Source of the DNA: Burkholderiales bacterium
GTDB taxonomy: Bacteria; Pseudomonadota; Gammaproteobacteria; Burkholderiales; Burkholderiaceae_C
Direction: 5' to 3'
DNA: 56,604 bases
Assembly: GCA_028864885.1 (NCBI GenBank)
Contig: JAGWLR010000009.1
Location: forward strand, 1-56,604
Part shown: positions 35,818-46,524 of the stretch, in pieces
How the letters are laid out: each line of letters begins with the position of its first letter
Position numbering within the stretch: position 1 is the stretch's first letter
The notes under the pieces: model-generated
The model's input: the letters and a program-made list of their open reading frames with translations, nothing else
The model's database searches: none
Told to the model about the DNA's origin: nothing
Program-made: the position numbers and the translations under genes

Positions 35818-35831
35818 CCGACGATTTATTC

Positions 35832-37019
35832 ATGTTGCCCAGCGCTACCAAAACCAGAATGCCGACAGCCATCTGGGCGCTGGGCTTCGTCAGTCTGTTC
35901 ATGGACATCTCGTCCGAGATGATTCACAGCCTGCTGCCCATGTTTTTGGTGGGCACCTTGGGCATGTCGACCCTGGCCGTGGGGATTCTGGAAGGCGTGG
36001 CCGAGTCCACGGCGCTGATCGTCAAAGTGTTCTCGGGCATGCTCAGCGATTACCTGGGAAAGCGCAAGGCTTTGGCTGTGCTGGGATATTCGCTGGGGGC
36101 GTTAAGCAAGCCCCTTTTTGCTCTGGCGCCGGGTGTGACCCTGGTGGTGACCGCGCGTTTGCTGGACCGGGTGGGCAAGGGCATACGTGGTGCGCCGCGT
36201 GATGCCTTGGTGGCTGACATCGCTCCACCCGAGATCCGTGGGCAGGCTTTTGGCTTGCGGCAGTCAATGGACACCGTCGGGGCCTTCCTGGGGCCCCTGC
36301 TGGGTACCGGCTTGATGCTGCTTTGGGCCGATGACTTTCGCTCGGTGTTCTGGGTGGCCATCATCCCCGGGGCTCTGGCGGTGATGGTGCTGGTGTGGGG
36401 GGTGAAAGAGCCAGGGCATGCGCCTGTTCAACCGGTGAGAAGCCCTATTCAATGGGCCAGCCTGAAGCGGCTGAGTCGCTCCTACTGGTGGGTCGTGGGC
36501 CTCGGTGGGCTGTTCACGCTGGCCCGCTTCAGCGAAGCCTTTCTGGTCTTGCGTGCCGAGCAACTAGGTGTGCCCGTGGCCATGGTGCCCTTGATGATGG
36601 TGGCGATGAATGTCGTCTATGCCGCTTCTGCGTATCCCTTCGGTTGGCTGTCTGACCGGGTGAAGCATCGCAAATTGCTGGGCTGGGGCGTGGTGGTTCT
36701 GGTGGTGGCCGATCTGGTGTTGGCTCACGCCACCCACATCGGCCTCTTGCTGACGGGTATTTTGCTGTGGGGCATTCACATGGGCATGACACAGGGATTG
36801 ATGGCCACCATGGTGGCCGACACCGCGCAACCTGAACTGCGTGGAACGGCCTATGGCGTGTTCAATCTGGTCAGCGGCATCGCAATGCTGGTAGCCAGTA
36901 CCTGTGCGGGTTGGCTGTGGCAAACGCATGGACCGCAAGCCACTTTTTGGGCAGGAGCGGGTTTTGCGCTCGTGGCCTGGTTGGGTCTTCAGCTCAAGCC
37001 TCAGCGTGATCTCTGCTAA
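35832..37019 (+). CDS. MFS transporter
   Basis: 395 residues from the ATG at 35832; a downstream Met at 35862 is also possible. Twelve membrane segments. The start is WALGFVSLFMDISSEMIHSL and LPMFLV, followed by SGMLSDYLGKRKAL (motif A) and RLLDRVGKGIRGAPRDALVA, a conserved run in this MFS subgroup, and in the second half YPFGWLSDRVKHRKL. It follows the COG4705 gene by 14 bp and precedes a fluoride-type CLC gene by 75 bp, so the three may be co-transcribed. Substrate unknown. Confidence 0.9.
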   Translation: MLPSATKTRMPTAIWALGFVSLFMDISSEMIHSLLPMFLVGTLGMSTLAVGILEGVAESTALIVKVFSGMLSDYLGKRKALAVLGYSLGALSKPLFALAPGVTLVVTARLLDRVGKGIRGAPRDALVADIAPPEIRGQAFGLRQSMDTVGAFLGPLLGTGLMLLWADDFRSVFWVAIIPGALAVMVLVWGVKEPGHAPVQPVRSPIQWASLKRLSRSYWWVVGLGGLFTLARFSEAFLVLRAEQLGVPVAMVPLMMVAMNVVYAASAYPFGWLSDRVKHRKLLGWGVVVLVVADLVLAHATHIGLLLTGILLWGIHMGMTQGLMATMVADTAQPELRGTAYGVFNLVSGIAMLVASTCAGWLWQTHGPQATFWAGAGFALVAWLGLQLKPQRDLC

Positions 37020-37094
37020 TCTTGTCCATCCTGAGGGGGATGGCATGCTTGCTGCTTCTGTTGGCAATGCGGCGCAACCTTTGACCGTTGACCC

Positions 37095-38390
37095 ATGAAG
37101 CAGTTTCGATTTCCCGAACAAATCTACTTGTTGCGTTACGCCACCAAATGGGCGCTGCTGGCTGCTTTGGTGGCGGCCTTTTCGGGCACCGCATCGGCCT
37201 GGTTTCTGTTGGCCCTTGAGTGGGCCACGCAAACGCGCGAGTCTCATCGCTGGCTGATCTGGCTCTTGCCAATGGGTGGCTTTGTTGTGAGCTGGGTGTA
37301 CCTGAAGCTGGGGCAGTCAGTTGAAGCCGGGAACAATTTGCTGATCGATGAGATTCACGATCCTAAAAAGGTGATCCCGGCGCGCATGGCGCCGCTGATC
37401 CTGGTCAGCACCGTGTTGTCGCATTTGTTTGGGGCATCGGTGGGGCGCGAGGGAACAGCGGTGCAAATGGGCGGGGCCCTGGCTGATCAGCTCACGCATG
37501 TGTTCCGGATGCGGCAGGAAGACCGCCGCATTTTGCTGATGGCGGGGATCAGTGCGGGCTTTGCCTCGGTGTTTGGCACCCCGCTGGCTGGTGCCATTTT
37601 TGGCTTGGAAGTGCTGGCCTTGGGTCGCATGCGCTACGACGCGTTGTTTCCTTGCTTCCTCGCTGCGTTGGTGGCCGATCAAGTGTGTGCCCTGTGGGGG
37701 GCGCATCACACACATTACGCCGTGAACTTCATCCCTGCATTGAGTGCATGGAGCTTGGCGGCGGCCGTTTTGGGGGGCATCGCGTTCGGTGTGATGGGCA
37801 TGGCCTTTGCCAACACCACGCATGCGCTGACAAGCAAGGCGAAACAGTGGATGGCGTATGCGCCTTGGCGGTCTTTGGTGGGGGGCGCGATCTTCGCTGG
37901 GGTGATCTGGGGGCTGGATGCGTGGCGCTATGCTGGTCTGGGGATTCCGGCGATTGTCGAAGCCTTTCAACAGCCGGCAGCGCCTTGGGAGTTTTTGGTC
38001 AAGGCTGTGTTGACCGCGTTCTCGCTGGCCAGTGGGTTCAAGGGGGGCGAGGTGACGCCTTTGTTCTACATCGGTGCCACCCTGGGCAACGCCCTTGCGC
38101 CCCTTTTGCATCAGCCCTTTGCCTTCATGGCTGCGCTCGGGTTCGTGGGGGTGTTTGCGGGTGCAGCCAACACGCCGCTGGCTTGCACCCTGATGGCGAT
38201 TGAATTGTTCGGGGCCCCCATTGGGGTTCATGCCGGCATCGCGTGCGTTGTCAGCTACCTGTTTTCTGGGCACGCGGGCATCTACAAGTCGCAGCGTGTG
38301 GGTTATGCCAAGCACCGGCATGTCCCTGAGGGGCTGCGGTTGGGGGAGGTCGATGAGTTCCGCCGCAAAGGGTCGACTCGACCTGAGTGA
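37095..38390 (+). CDS. CLC-F type fluoride/proton antiporter (EriC-F like)
   Basis: 431 residues with a CLC membrane domain and no CBS domains. Instead of the chloride signature GSGIP it has EAGNNLLIDEIHDP, and GREGT (117-121) instead of GREGP, then GFKGGEVTPLFYIGATLGN. Those substitutions mark the CLC-F branch, which exports fluoride in exchange for protons. It is distinct from the ClcB-like protein at 5989. The upstream 75 bp contain GGGGATGGCATGC, faintly like the 5' part of the crcB fluoride riboswitch, but the conserved 3' part is missing. Confidence 0.88.
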   Translation: MKQFRFPEQIYLLRYATKWALLAALVAAFSGTASAWFLLALEWATQTRESHRWLIWLLPMGGFVVSWVYLKLGQSVEAGNNLLIDEIHDPKKVIPARMAPLILVSTVLSHLFGASVGREGTAVQMGGALADQLTHVFRMRQEDRRILLMAGISAGFASVFGTPLAGAIFGLEVLALGRMRYDALFPCFLAALVADQVCALWGAHHTHYAVNFIPALSAWSLAAAVLGGIAFGVMGMAFANTTHALTSKAKQWMAYAPWRSLVGGAIFAGVIWGLDAWRYAGLGIPAIVEAFQQPAAPWEFLVKAVLTAFSLASGFKGGEVTPLFYIGATLGNALAPLLHQPFAFMAALGFVGVFAGAANTPLACTLMAIELFGAPIGVHAGIACVVSYLFSGHAGIYKSQRVGYAKHRHVPEGLRLGEVDEFRRKGSTRPE

Positions 38391-38392
38391 GG

Positions 38393-38917
38393 TCAGGCAG
38401 GTGCGATCAGGTATTCACGGACCAGTTCGCGCGCCCGGTGCAATCGGCTCTTGATGGCGCCGGGTTGCTCACCCAGCCGTTCGGCAATTTCGGCAATCGT
38501 CAGCTCCTCGAAGTCTCGCAGCAAGATCACTTCCAGGTAGTGCGCGGGCAGGGATTCGAGCGCATTGGCCAGATCCACACGCAAAGCGTCGTCGCTGCGG
38601 GCAGCCAGTTGCTGTTCAATGAGTTCGTCTTCCAGCGGCTCGTGCTTGAACATGATGCGCTCAAGGCGGCGGCACTCGCGTTTGATCACCACAAACAACC
38701 AGGATGAAAACGCGGCGGCCGCCTTCAGGCCTGTGACTTTGCGCGAGACCGTCAACAGCGATTCCTGAACCGCGTCGTCCACATCACTGGCGTGGCAGTG
38801 TCGCCGCGCGTAGCGGCGGGCATCGGCCTGACACACCGCCAGCAACCGAGAAATGGCTGCCGGGTCACCCGTTTGCGCAGCCAGGATCAGGTGTGTGGAG
38901 TCGGTCTCGGCGACCAT
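38393..38917 (-). CDS. ECF-type RNA polymerase sigma factor
   Basis: 174 residues from the ATG at 38917. Region 2 reads DVDDAVQESLLTVSRKV and AAFSSWLFVVIKRECRR; region 4 reads ALESLPAHYLEVILLRDFEE, LTIAEIAERLGEQPGAIKSR and LHRARELVREY, with the helix-turn-helix for -35 recognition. There are no sigma region 1 or 3 segments, so it is an ECF factor. It follows the DUF2892 gene by one base and is transcribed from the element at 39184-39215. No recognisable anti-sigma gene is adjacent. The same element precedes two other transcription units, and I propose this sigma factor recognises all three, including its own. Confidence 0.93.
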   Translation of the reverse strand: MVAETDSTHLILAAQTGDPAAISRLLAVCQADARRYARRHCHASDVDDAVQESLLTVSRKVTGLKAAAAFSSWLFVVIKRECRRLERIMFKHEPLEDELIEQQLAARSDDALRVDLANALESLPAHYLEVILLRDFEELTIAEIAERLGEQPGAIKSRLHRARELVREYLIAPA

Positions 38918-38918
38918 G

Positions 38919-39134
38919 TCAATGTCCTTTGTCGAGTTTGCGGCCGACCATGGCACACATCGGGCAAAAGCCAATCAGGCCGGTCATGGCCATCATCGCA
39001 CCCACCACACCGGCTGTCACCGCCAGGCCCGAGGTGTGCCAGTTCAACACCGCAAAGGCCAGAGCCATCATTCCCATGATCAGTCGCAAGGCGCGTTCCC
39101 AGTTCGGTACATTTTTCACGTAAAACATGTCCAT
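38919..39134 (-). CDS. DUF2892 family small membrane protein with CPMC motif
   Basis: 71 residues. N-terminal NVPNWERALRLIMGMMALAF, then a second helix (GVVGAMMAMTGLIGFCPM) ending in the Cys pair C57-P-M-C60 at the membrane edge. DUF2892 proteins have RxxR...GxxLL and a T-G-x-C-P ending; most carry CPLY, so the second Cys here makes a possible redox or metal-binding CxxC. A good ribosome-binding site (AAAGGAG) precedes the ATG at 39134. It is the first gene of the sigma-factor operon and might act as sensor or anti-sigma substitute; that is only a guess from position. Confidence 0.87.
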   Translation of the reverse strand: MDMFYVKNVPNWERALRLIMGMMALAFAVLNWHTSGLAVTAGVVGAMMAMTGLIGFCPMCAMVGRKLDKGH

Positions 39135-39151
39135 CTCCTTTGATGTGGGTA

Positions 39152-39170
39152 GATCCCCAAAAGGGGGATC
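39152..39170 (-). promoter_or_regulatory. Hairpin in the leader of the DUF2892-sigma operon
   Basis: A 7-bp perfect stem GATCCCC / GGGGATC with a 5-base loop, between the putative ECF promoter and the ribosome-binding site of the DUF2892 gene. No T run follows on the minus strand, so it is not a simple terminator; it may protect the transcript or affect translation. Confidence 0.45.
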
Positions 39171-39183
39171 CGATCCTCACCAG

Positions 39184-39215
39184 CTAAGAGGGGGCGGGGG
39201 CCGGAAACGGTTCGC
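39184..39215 (-). promoter_or_regulatory. Putative ECF promoter 1 (DUF2892-sigma operon)
   Basis: Read on the minus strand: GCGAA, 20 bases, CTCTTAG, ending 49 bp upstream of the DUF2892 start codon. The same two boxes with the same spacing occur at 40821-40852 and 40879-40910. GCGAAC is in the position and style of an ECF -35 element (GAAC core), and CTCTTAG would be the -10. This copy implies autoregulation of the sigma gene. Confidence 0.8.
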
Positions 39216-39244
39216 AGCAAGGCAAAAAAATCAGCGAGGTTCAC

Positions 39245-39789
39245 TCAAAAGCGTGTGGTCAGCGAGGTCAGCCAATGTGGTGAGTGGGTGACCAGCCAGG
39301 CTTCCACTGACCTGTCCCATCCCGTCAGGATCAGGATGGCCACGCCTACCATCAGGCCACCCATCACGATCTTGCCGAACTTGCCGGCCTGAAGCAGCTG
39401 GCCACGCATGTGTTGCGCTGCCGATCGGGATACCGTTGCCAGCCCAATAACAGGTAGTGCTGCTCCGAAGCCAAACACCCCCATCAGCAGGGCCACCTGG
39501 GGCAGATGCGAGCCTTGACTGGCCAACACGATGGCGCCCCCGAGGGTGGGGCCGACGCAGGGGCTCCACACCACACCCAATGCCAGGCCGATGATGAACT
39601 GCCCTTCCAGGCCATCGAGGCTCAGCTTTGAAATCAAGGTGTTGCCGGCATCGCCCACGGGGCCTTGGGATGGGCCGCCGTGGCAGACCCCAACAGGATC
39701 GGCAAGATGGGCAGGACGCACGGCGACAAAGTCGACAGCAATCCAGCCAGCAGGCCAAATCCGTAAGAGCCCCAACCGGGTTCCATCAT
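39245..39789 (-). pseudogene. CcdA/DsbD-type membrane thiol electron carrier, internal deletion and frameshift
   Basis: The ATG at 39789 opens a correct CcdA-type N-terminus, GSYGFGLLAGLLSTLSPCVL and PILPILLGSATAAHPKAP, with the first active Cys in SPCVLP, but that frame stops after MPATP. The rest of the protein is in another frame: LISKLSLDGLEGQFIIGLAL, GVVWSPCVGPTLGGAIV with the second active Cys, then HSPHWLTSLTTRF. Family members have about 60-70 residues (two membrane helices) between these parts; here they are joined directly near 39650-39665, and the total of 545 bp is not a multiple of three. The start overlaps the thioredoxin stop, so the intact operon would have delivered electrons to that thioredoxin. 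An assembly error is an alternative. Confidence 0.75.
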
Positions 39790-40178
39790 TGGGCCGCCTT
39801 TTCAAAGATCCTGTTGATGCCTGACACACTGGTGTCGCCTATGGATCGGGCCACTTCGCGTCCCCCCTTGAAGGCAATCAAGGTGCTTTGCACCGACACC
39901 TTGAGTTGCCGCAGCAGATCCTTGTCGTCGAAATTCACCACCAGCACCGCCACATCACGATAGGCAGGCTGCCTGGACAGTTGGTCGATGATGGGCTTTT
40001 GTGCCATGCAGGTCGTGCACCACGAGGCAGCCACATCGACCACGATGGGCTTGCCTGCATGGGCCAGTTGATTGAAGGCATCCGCCGTGAAAGGCTGGGG
40101 TGGTGCGGCCAGGGCAGCAACCGTGCAGAAAGCCAGCACAGCTGCAGCAAGAGGGGCACCGAATCGGGGGCGGATCAT
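39786..40178 (-). CDS. Periplasmic thioredoxin-like protein
   Basis: 130 residues from the ATG at 40178 with AGGAG upstream. A signal peptide (AAAVLAFCTVAALAAPP) is followed by a thioredoxin fold with WCTTC (53-57), VAVLVVNFDDKD and the cis-Thr region VQSTLIAFKGG; the last resembles the periplasmic domain of DsbD, whose partner is a CcdA-like membrane domain. It lies between a peroxiredoxin-like gene and a CcdA-type gene whose start overlaps its stop, a reduction chain for periplasmic thiols. Transcribed from the ECF element at 40821. Confidence 0.9.
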   Translation of the reverse strand: MIRPRFGAPLAAAVLAFCTVAALAAPPQPFTADAFNQLAHAGKPIVVDVAASWCTTCMAQKPIIDQLSRQPAYRDVAVLVVNFDDKDLLRQLKVSVQSTLIAFKGGREVARSIGDTSVSGINRIFEKAAQ

Positions 40179-40197
40179 GGTGTTCTCCTGTGAGGGG

Positions 40198-40791
40198 TCA
40201 TCGCGTTGCTCTCGACACCCACTGTGGCGCGTCATCCAGCCCATCTGCCAAGTGAGCTTGTTCAGCCAAGTCCAGCAAGTGATCGACGGACCATTGGTCA
40301 TCGGCGTAAGAGCCATAGTGGCAGGCCTGAACGACACCCATGCGGTCGATCAAAAAATCGGCAGGCATGCCGGCGTGGCCTGCCTCACCTCCGGCCGACA
40401 GATGGGTGGGAAAGGGCCCTGTCATGCCCTTCAGCACTGCCGGCAGGTTTTTGGGGTGGAGCATGCCCCACCACGACGATTCGATGCCGAAGCGCTTGTA
40501 GTACACCTTGCCCGGATCAGCGATGCAATCGAACGGCAGATCGCCTTGATAAGGCCGCATCGCTTCGGCGCTGGAGTGGAAGAACACAACCTCTTTGATG
40601 CCGGCGGCGCGGAGCTCACCCACCCGCTCCACCATCTGCCGCAGATGCAGGTTGCAGATCGGGCAGCCAGCAAAGCGGCGGAACTGCAAATGGATGAATG
40701 CAACAGAGGGGTCGGGCAAGACCACCGATGCGCCTTGCAGGTTTTTGAGTTGCAGAGGCGCGAGGCGTCTGCCTGGGGTCAAGCGATTCAT
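40198..40791 (-). CDS. Peroxiredoxin-like AhpC/TSA family protein
   Basis: 197 residues from the ATG at 40791, with GGAG upstream. Thioredoxin-type fold with FRRFAGCPICNLHLRQM, so the peroxidatic-position Cys43 is followed by Cys46 in a CPIC pair, and EVVFFHSSAEAM, PYQGDLPFDCIADP and GMPADFLIDRMGVVQACHYG. This pattern fits the peroxiredoxin-like branch of AhpC/TSA, which is not proven to be peroxidase. No signal peptide, so cytoplasmic. It heads the unit with the thioredoxin and CcdA-type genes, 29 bp behind the ECF promoter element. Confidence 0.88.
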   Translation of the reverse strand: MNRLTPGRRLAPLQLKNLQGASVVLPDPSVAFIHLQFRRFAGCPICNLHLRQMVERVGELRAAGIKEVVFFHSSAEAMRPYQGDLPFDCIADPGKVYYKRFGIESSWWGMLHPKNLPAVLKGMTGPFPTHLSAGGEAGHAGMPADFLIDRMGVVQACHYGSYADDQWSVDHLLDLAEQAHLADGLDDAPQWVSRATR

Positions 40792-40820
40792 GTTGGATCT
40801 CCAGAAGCATGGTCTGACAA

Positions 40821-40852
40821 CTAAGAGGGGCGACCATGCTGTTTGGATTCGC
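40821..40852 (-). promoter_or_regulatory. Putative ECF promoter 2 (peroxiredoxin-thioredoxin-CcdA operon)
   Basis: On the minus strand GCGAA, 20 bases, CTCTTAG, ending 29 bp before the peroxiredoxin-like start codon. It faces promoter 3 with only 26 bp between the two -35 boxes, so the two units diverge from one control region. Confidence 0.8.
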
Positions 40853-40878
40853 CATTTGCTCAAATTATTTTCGGTGGT

Positions 40879-40910
40879 GCGAACCCAAATGTCGACTTGG
40901 CCCCTCTTAG
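40879..40910 (+). promoter_or_regulatory. Putative ECF promoter 3 (Lys-Cys repeat protein operon)
   Basis: On the plus strand GCGAA, 20 bases, CTCTTAG, ending 48 bp before the ATG at 40959. All three copies are exactly 32 bp and all have CC directly before the CTCTTAG box. Confidence 0.8.
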
Positions 40911-40958
40911 TCGGCGAGAGACCGTTCTCTCTGTTCAACCCTGACTAGGAAAATCGAC

Positions 40959-41218
40959 ATGAAAACTTCTTTGAAGCTGGCTTCGCTGGCCGCCTTGACC
41001 GCCGCCACGCTGGCTTTGCCTGTGGCCGCCCAAGAGGCGGGTTCGGCGACCAAGTGCTCACCCCGTGCGATGGCGAAATGTGGGGCCAAGTGTGGCGCCA
41101 AATGTGGTCCGAAGTGCCACGCCAAAAAGCGCCACCTGCGCAAGGCCGCAAAATGCGCGCCCAAATGTGCCCCGAAGTGCGCGCCTAAGTGCGCTCCGAA
41201 GTGCGCACCCAAGAACTG

Positions 41219-41219
<1 letters not shown>
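40959..41219 (+). CDS. Secreted Lys-Cys repeat protein
   Basis: 86 residues. A clear signal peptide (LKLASLAALTAATLALPVAA) is cleaved around residue 24. The mature chain has ten Cys, every one preceded by Lys, in two blocks with a 4-residue period: AKCGAKCGAKCGPKC (39-53) and AAKCAPKCAPKCAPKCAPKC (63-82), joined by a basic linker HAKKRHLRKA. No other domain. Such a peptide could bind soft metals such as copper or serve as a sacrificial thiol in the periplasm; it recalls, without sequence identity, the Cys-repeat substrates of MNIO enzymes (EGKCG type), but no MNIO gene is present. It is controlled by the ECF element at 40879 and its stop overlaps the start of the DUF6969-like gene. Confidence 0.85.
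41076..41123 (+). repeat. First block of 12-bp coding repeats (four units)
   Basis: Four 12-bp units of the form AAR-TGY-GGN-SCN (last one CAC-GCC) encode KCGA/KCGP/KCHA. Third bases vary between units, so the amino-acid pattern is kept by selection more than by recent DNA duplication. Confidence 0.8.
41151..41210 (+). repeat. Second block of 12-bp coding repeats (five units)
   Basis: Five consecutive 12-bp units AAR-TGY-GCN-CCN encode KCAP five times, followed by a sixth start (AAG-AAC). Unit number could change by slippage and may differ between strains. Confidence 0.85.
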
Positions 41220-44131
<2,912 letters not shown>

Positions 44132-44218
44132 CTACTATAGATCTGCACACCCTGTCTGGCGATGACGAAAGGGCGCTTGGCGGGCTGGAAAATTCAATCA
44201 CCACCATAGGAAAACACG

Positions 44219-44713
44219 ATGAAGGAAAAGAAAGCCAAACCCATCGCCATGGACATTGGGATTTCCGAAGCGCAGCGCAAGAAGATCGCGGCCGGCCTGT
44301 CAGCCCTGCTGGCTGACAGCTACACCTTGTATCTGATGACCCACAACTTTCACTGGAACGTGACGGGGCCGCAGTTCAACAGCCTGCATGCCATGTTCAT
44401 GGCCCAGTACACCGAGCAATGGAACGCACTGGACATCATCGCCGAGCGCATCCGAGCCTTGGGCTTTCCTGCCCCAGGCACCTACAAAGAGTTTGTGAAG
44501 CTGGCTTCGATCAAAGAGATCGATGGCGTGCCCAAAGCCAACGACATGGTGCGCCATCTGGTTGCCGCCCAAGAAGCCACGGCACGCACGGCACGCAAGT
44601 TGTTCCCCATCGTGGATGAGGCTAACGACCAACCCACCGCCGATGTGCTGACCCAGCGCATCGATGTTCACGAAAAAACAGCCTGGATGCTGCGCAGCTT
44701 GCTCGAAGAGTGA
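44219..44713 (+). CDS. dps: Dps family ferritin-like DNA-binding protein
   Basis: 164 residues. The ferroxidase ligands are visible in MTHNFHWNVTGPQFNSLH and YTEQWNALDIIAERIRALG, the Dps signature region; the C-terminus is helical. A Lys-rich N-terminus (MKEKKAKP) could bind DNA. Dps forms dodecamers that oxidise and store iron with peroxide and protect DNA. The pairing with katG fits a peroxide-stress role. Confidence 0.95.
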   Translation: MKEKKAKPIAMDIGISEAQRKKIAAGLSALLADSYTLYLMTHNFHWNVTGPQFNSLHAMFMAQYTEQWNALDIIAERIRALGFPAPGTYKEFVKLASIKEIDGVPKANDMVRHLVAAQEATARTARKLFPIVDEANDQPTADVLTQRIDVHEKTAWMLRSLLEE

Positions 44714-44866
44714 GGGCATCCAGCGGGGCGATGGAAGGGGCCTACCCATTGGCTTTCACATCTTGTGGAAAGAGGCACGCCTACTCCGTTCATCCCTCTT
44801 TCATTCAGTTTCACGCCTGATTCAAACAATTTAGACTGAAAGCTCATCGCCAAAGCGGAGACGAAC

Positions 44867-45238
44867 TTGCAACAAAAAACGGTTTTGGTCGTAGACGATT
44901 CCGCGAGCTTTCGCCAAGTTGTGACTGCCTCGCTTGAAAAGGCGGGATACGAGGTGGTTCAAGCCGCAGATGGGCTTGATGCCTGTGGGAAGCTTGATGG
45001 CCGTCGCATCGGGCTGATCATTTGCGACATCAACATGCCTCGTATGGATGGGCTGACTTTTGTTGAACACGTCAAGTCGACAGTTCAATACAAGTTCACG
45101 CCGATTTTGATGCTCACGACCGAGGGCCATCCCTCTATCAAAGAGAAAGGTCGTGCTCTAGGGGTTCGAGGCTGGATCATCAAGCCTTTCCAGCCCACAG
45201 TGCTACTGCAGGCGGTTGAAAAGCTCTATCCAGCTTGA
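44867..45238 (+). CDS. CheY-like single-domain response regulator
   Basis: 123 residues, a single receiver domain: acidic pair D10-D11, phosphorylation site D54 (IICDINMPRMDG), T84/T85 in LMLTTEGH and K106 in WIIKPF. There is no ATG in front; a TTG at 44867 with GGAG ten bases before it is the likely start. It resembles chemotaxis-linked CheY proteins. No kinase gene is adjacent on the left, so its partner is elsewhere or among the kinases at 48-56 kb. Confidence 0.9.
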   Translation: MQQKTVLVVDDSASFRQVVTASLEKAGYEVVQAADGLDACGKLDGRRIGLIICDINMPRMDGLTFVEHVKSTVQYKFTPILMLTTEGHPSIKEKGRALGVRGWIIKPFQPTVLLQAVEKLYPA

Positions 45239-45588
45239 AAGCCAGAGGCCGACAGATCCGCAACACAAAAACTCAGCACAAAAATTCTTTCGCTGTTATA
45301 GTGGAGACCAACTGCTGCAGTTTCGCTTACCTCCGCAGCACTTTTCGATCTGCGCGCACCCCGCGTCGCAACTTCGTAGCTGGCCCACGCACTGTTTGCC
45401 TGGGTTGTTGCACTCCAGGCAAGCATCGTCTGGTTCCATCATCCTGATTGGCTCCTTCCTGGAGCTCCTGCGGTCGGGATACGAATCTTCTCTCTCACTC
45501 ATTGGGCCGAGTGGCCAAGCCGATTTGTCGGCCATCGCCTGAGCCTGATCTCATCGGCTTCGCTTTCATCAGCGGCCTGTTTCTTTCT
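45239..45588. other. 350-bp stretch without a recognisable gene
   Basis: Open frames here read as low-complexity, shadow-like protein. There is no tRNA-like fold and no terminator with a T run. The segment may contain the leader of the infA transcript; I cannot define a promoter with confidence. Confidence 0.5.
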
Positions 45589-45825
45589 TTGATTCATTCC
45601 TCACACCATACCCAGACTGTCGGTCGTTTTGTGCTGTCGCCGATCACTCGTCAAACCGAGTCCGGTCATTTTGCAGCCTCGCTGTCCATTCGCAGCGGCA
45701 ACGGCTCGAACACCCATGACCGGGTTTTTCGCTTCATTCCCTTGTTTCCCACCTCGCAGGCTGCTGCGCATTACGCGCTCAAGCAAGGCCTGTCTTACCT
45801 TGATCAACCCGCTTTGCCTGCTTGA
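45589..45825 (+). CDS. Small conserved hypothetical protein upstream of infA
   Basis: About 78 residues from a TTG at 45589; the start is uncertain and a GTG at 45631 is possible. The part [40 protein letters not shown] and QGLSYLD is ordered like small betaproteobacterial proteins of roughly 65-80 residues that share an RF...F.S...A..YA..G pattern. It ends 14 bp before infA. Function unknown. Confidence 0.55.
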   Translation: MIHSSHHTQTVGRFVLSPITRQTESGHFAASLSIRSGNGSNTHDRVFRFIPLFPTSQAAAHYALKQGLSYLDQPALPA

Positions 45826-45839
45826 CAGGCCAGTCATCC

Positions 45840-46103
45840 ATGGCAAAAGAAGAACTGATTGAAATGCGTGGACAGGTTGCCGAAGTGCTGCCTGATTCCC
45901 GCTTCCGCGTGACCCTTGAAAACGGCCACACGCTGATCGCCTATACCGGCGGCAAGATGCGCAAGCATCACATCCGCATCCTCGCGGGGGACAAGGTGTC
46001 TTTGGAGCTGTCGCCCTATGACCTGAGCAAAGGGCGCATCACCTTCCGGCACCTGGAGCCTCGCTCGGGTGGCGCACCGGCCATGCCGCGTCGCCGCTTC
46101 TGA
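45840..46103 (+). CDS. infA: Translation initiation factor IF-1
   Basis: 87 residues: [20 protein letters not shown], then [40 protein letters not shown] and [11 protein letters not shown], the whole S1-type OB fold of IF-1. It carries a 15-residue basic tail ([12 protein letters not shown]) beyond the usual 72 residues, as in the second IF-1 copy of many betaproteobacteria that sits outside the ribosomal operon. An RNA-binding protein gene follows, which suggests a cold-stress pair. Confidence 0.96.
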   Translation: MAKEELIEMRGQVAEVLPDSRFRVTLENGHTLIAYTGGKMRKHHIRILAGDKVSLELSPYDLSKGRITFRHLEPRSGGAPAMPRRRF

Positions 46104-46171
46104 CCTTCTCATTCGGCCTGTCGCCGCGGCAGGCCTTCGACTCTCCGCGGCATGTTCTGAAAGGGTCCATC

Positions 46172-46486
46172 ATGGACAACAAGCTTTACGTCGGCAATCT
46201 GCCTTATTCAATGCGCGACGACGATCTGCAACAACACTTTGCCCGTTTCGGCGAGGTCGTCTCCGCCAAGGTGATGGTCGACCGTGACACCGGCCGCTCC
46301 AAGGGCTTCGCCTTTGTCGAGATGGGCTCGCGTGACGACGCCCAAGGCGCCATCCGCGGCATGAACGGTCAGTCGTTTGACGGCCGTGCCCTGGTGGTCA
46401 ACGAAGCCCGCCCACGCGAAGAGCGTCCAGGCGGCTTTGGTGGCGGCGGCAATCGCGGTGGTTTCGGCGGCGGTCGTCGCTACTGA
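46172..46486 (+). CDS. RNA-binding protein with one RRM and Gly-rich tail
   Basis: 104 residues. RNP2 is KLYVGNLPY and RNP1 is SKGFAFVEM, in a standard RRM of 80 residues; the rest is Gly/Arg-rich (GGFGGGGNRGGFGGGRRY). Such bacterial proteins bind single-stranded RNA and are often cold-induced. It shares a transcript with infA, to judge from the 68-bp gap, and ends at a clear terminator. Confidence 0.95.
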   Translation: MDNKLYVGNLPYSMRDDDLQQHFARFGEVVSAKVMVDRDTGRSKGFAFVEMGSRDDAQGAIRGMNGQSFDGRALVVNEARPREERPGGFGGGGNRGGFGGGRRY

Positions 46487-46524
46487 TCACCCTGCTGAGG
46501 GATGCTACGCATCCCAGGGTTCTA

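Noticed and set aside
37019-37095. Possible fluoride (crcB) riboswitch before the CLC-F gene
   Set aside because: Only the 5' part (GGGGATGGCATGC) resembles the motif; the conserved 3' TGATGACTCC-type segment and the pseudoknot partner are missing.
41076-41210. CRISPR-like short repeats
   Set aside because: The 12-bp periodicity is coding (Lys-Cys repeats), without spacers or palindromic repeats.
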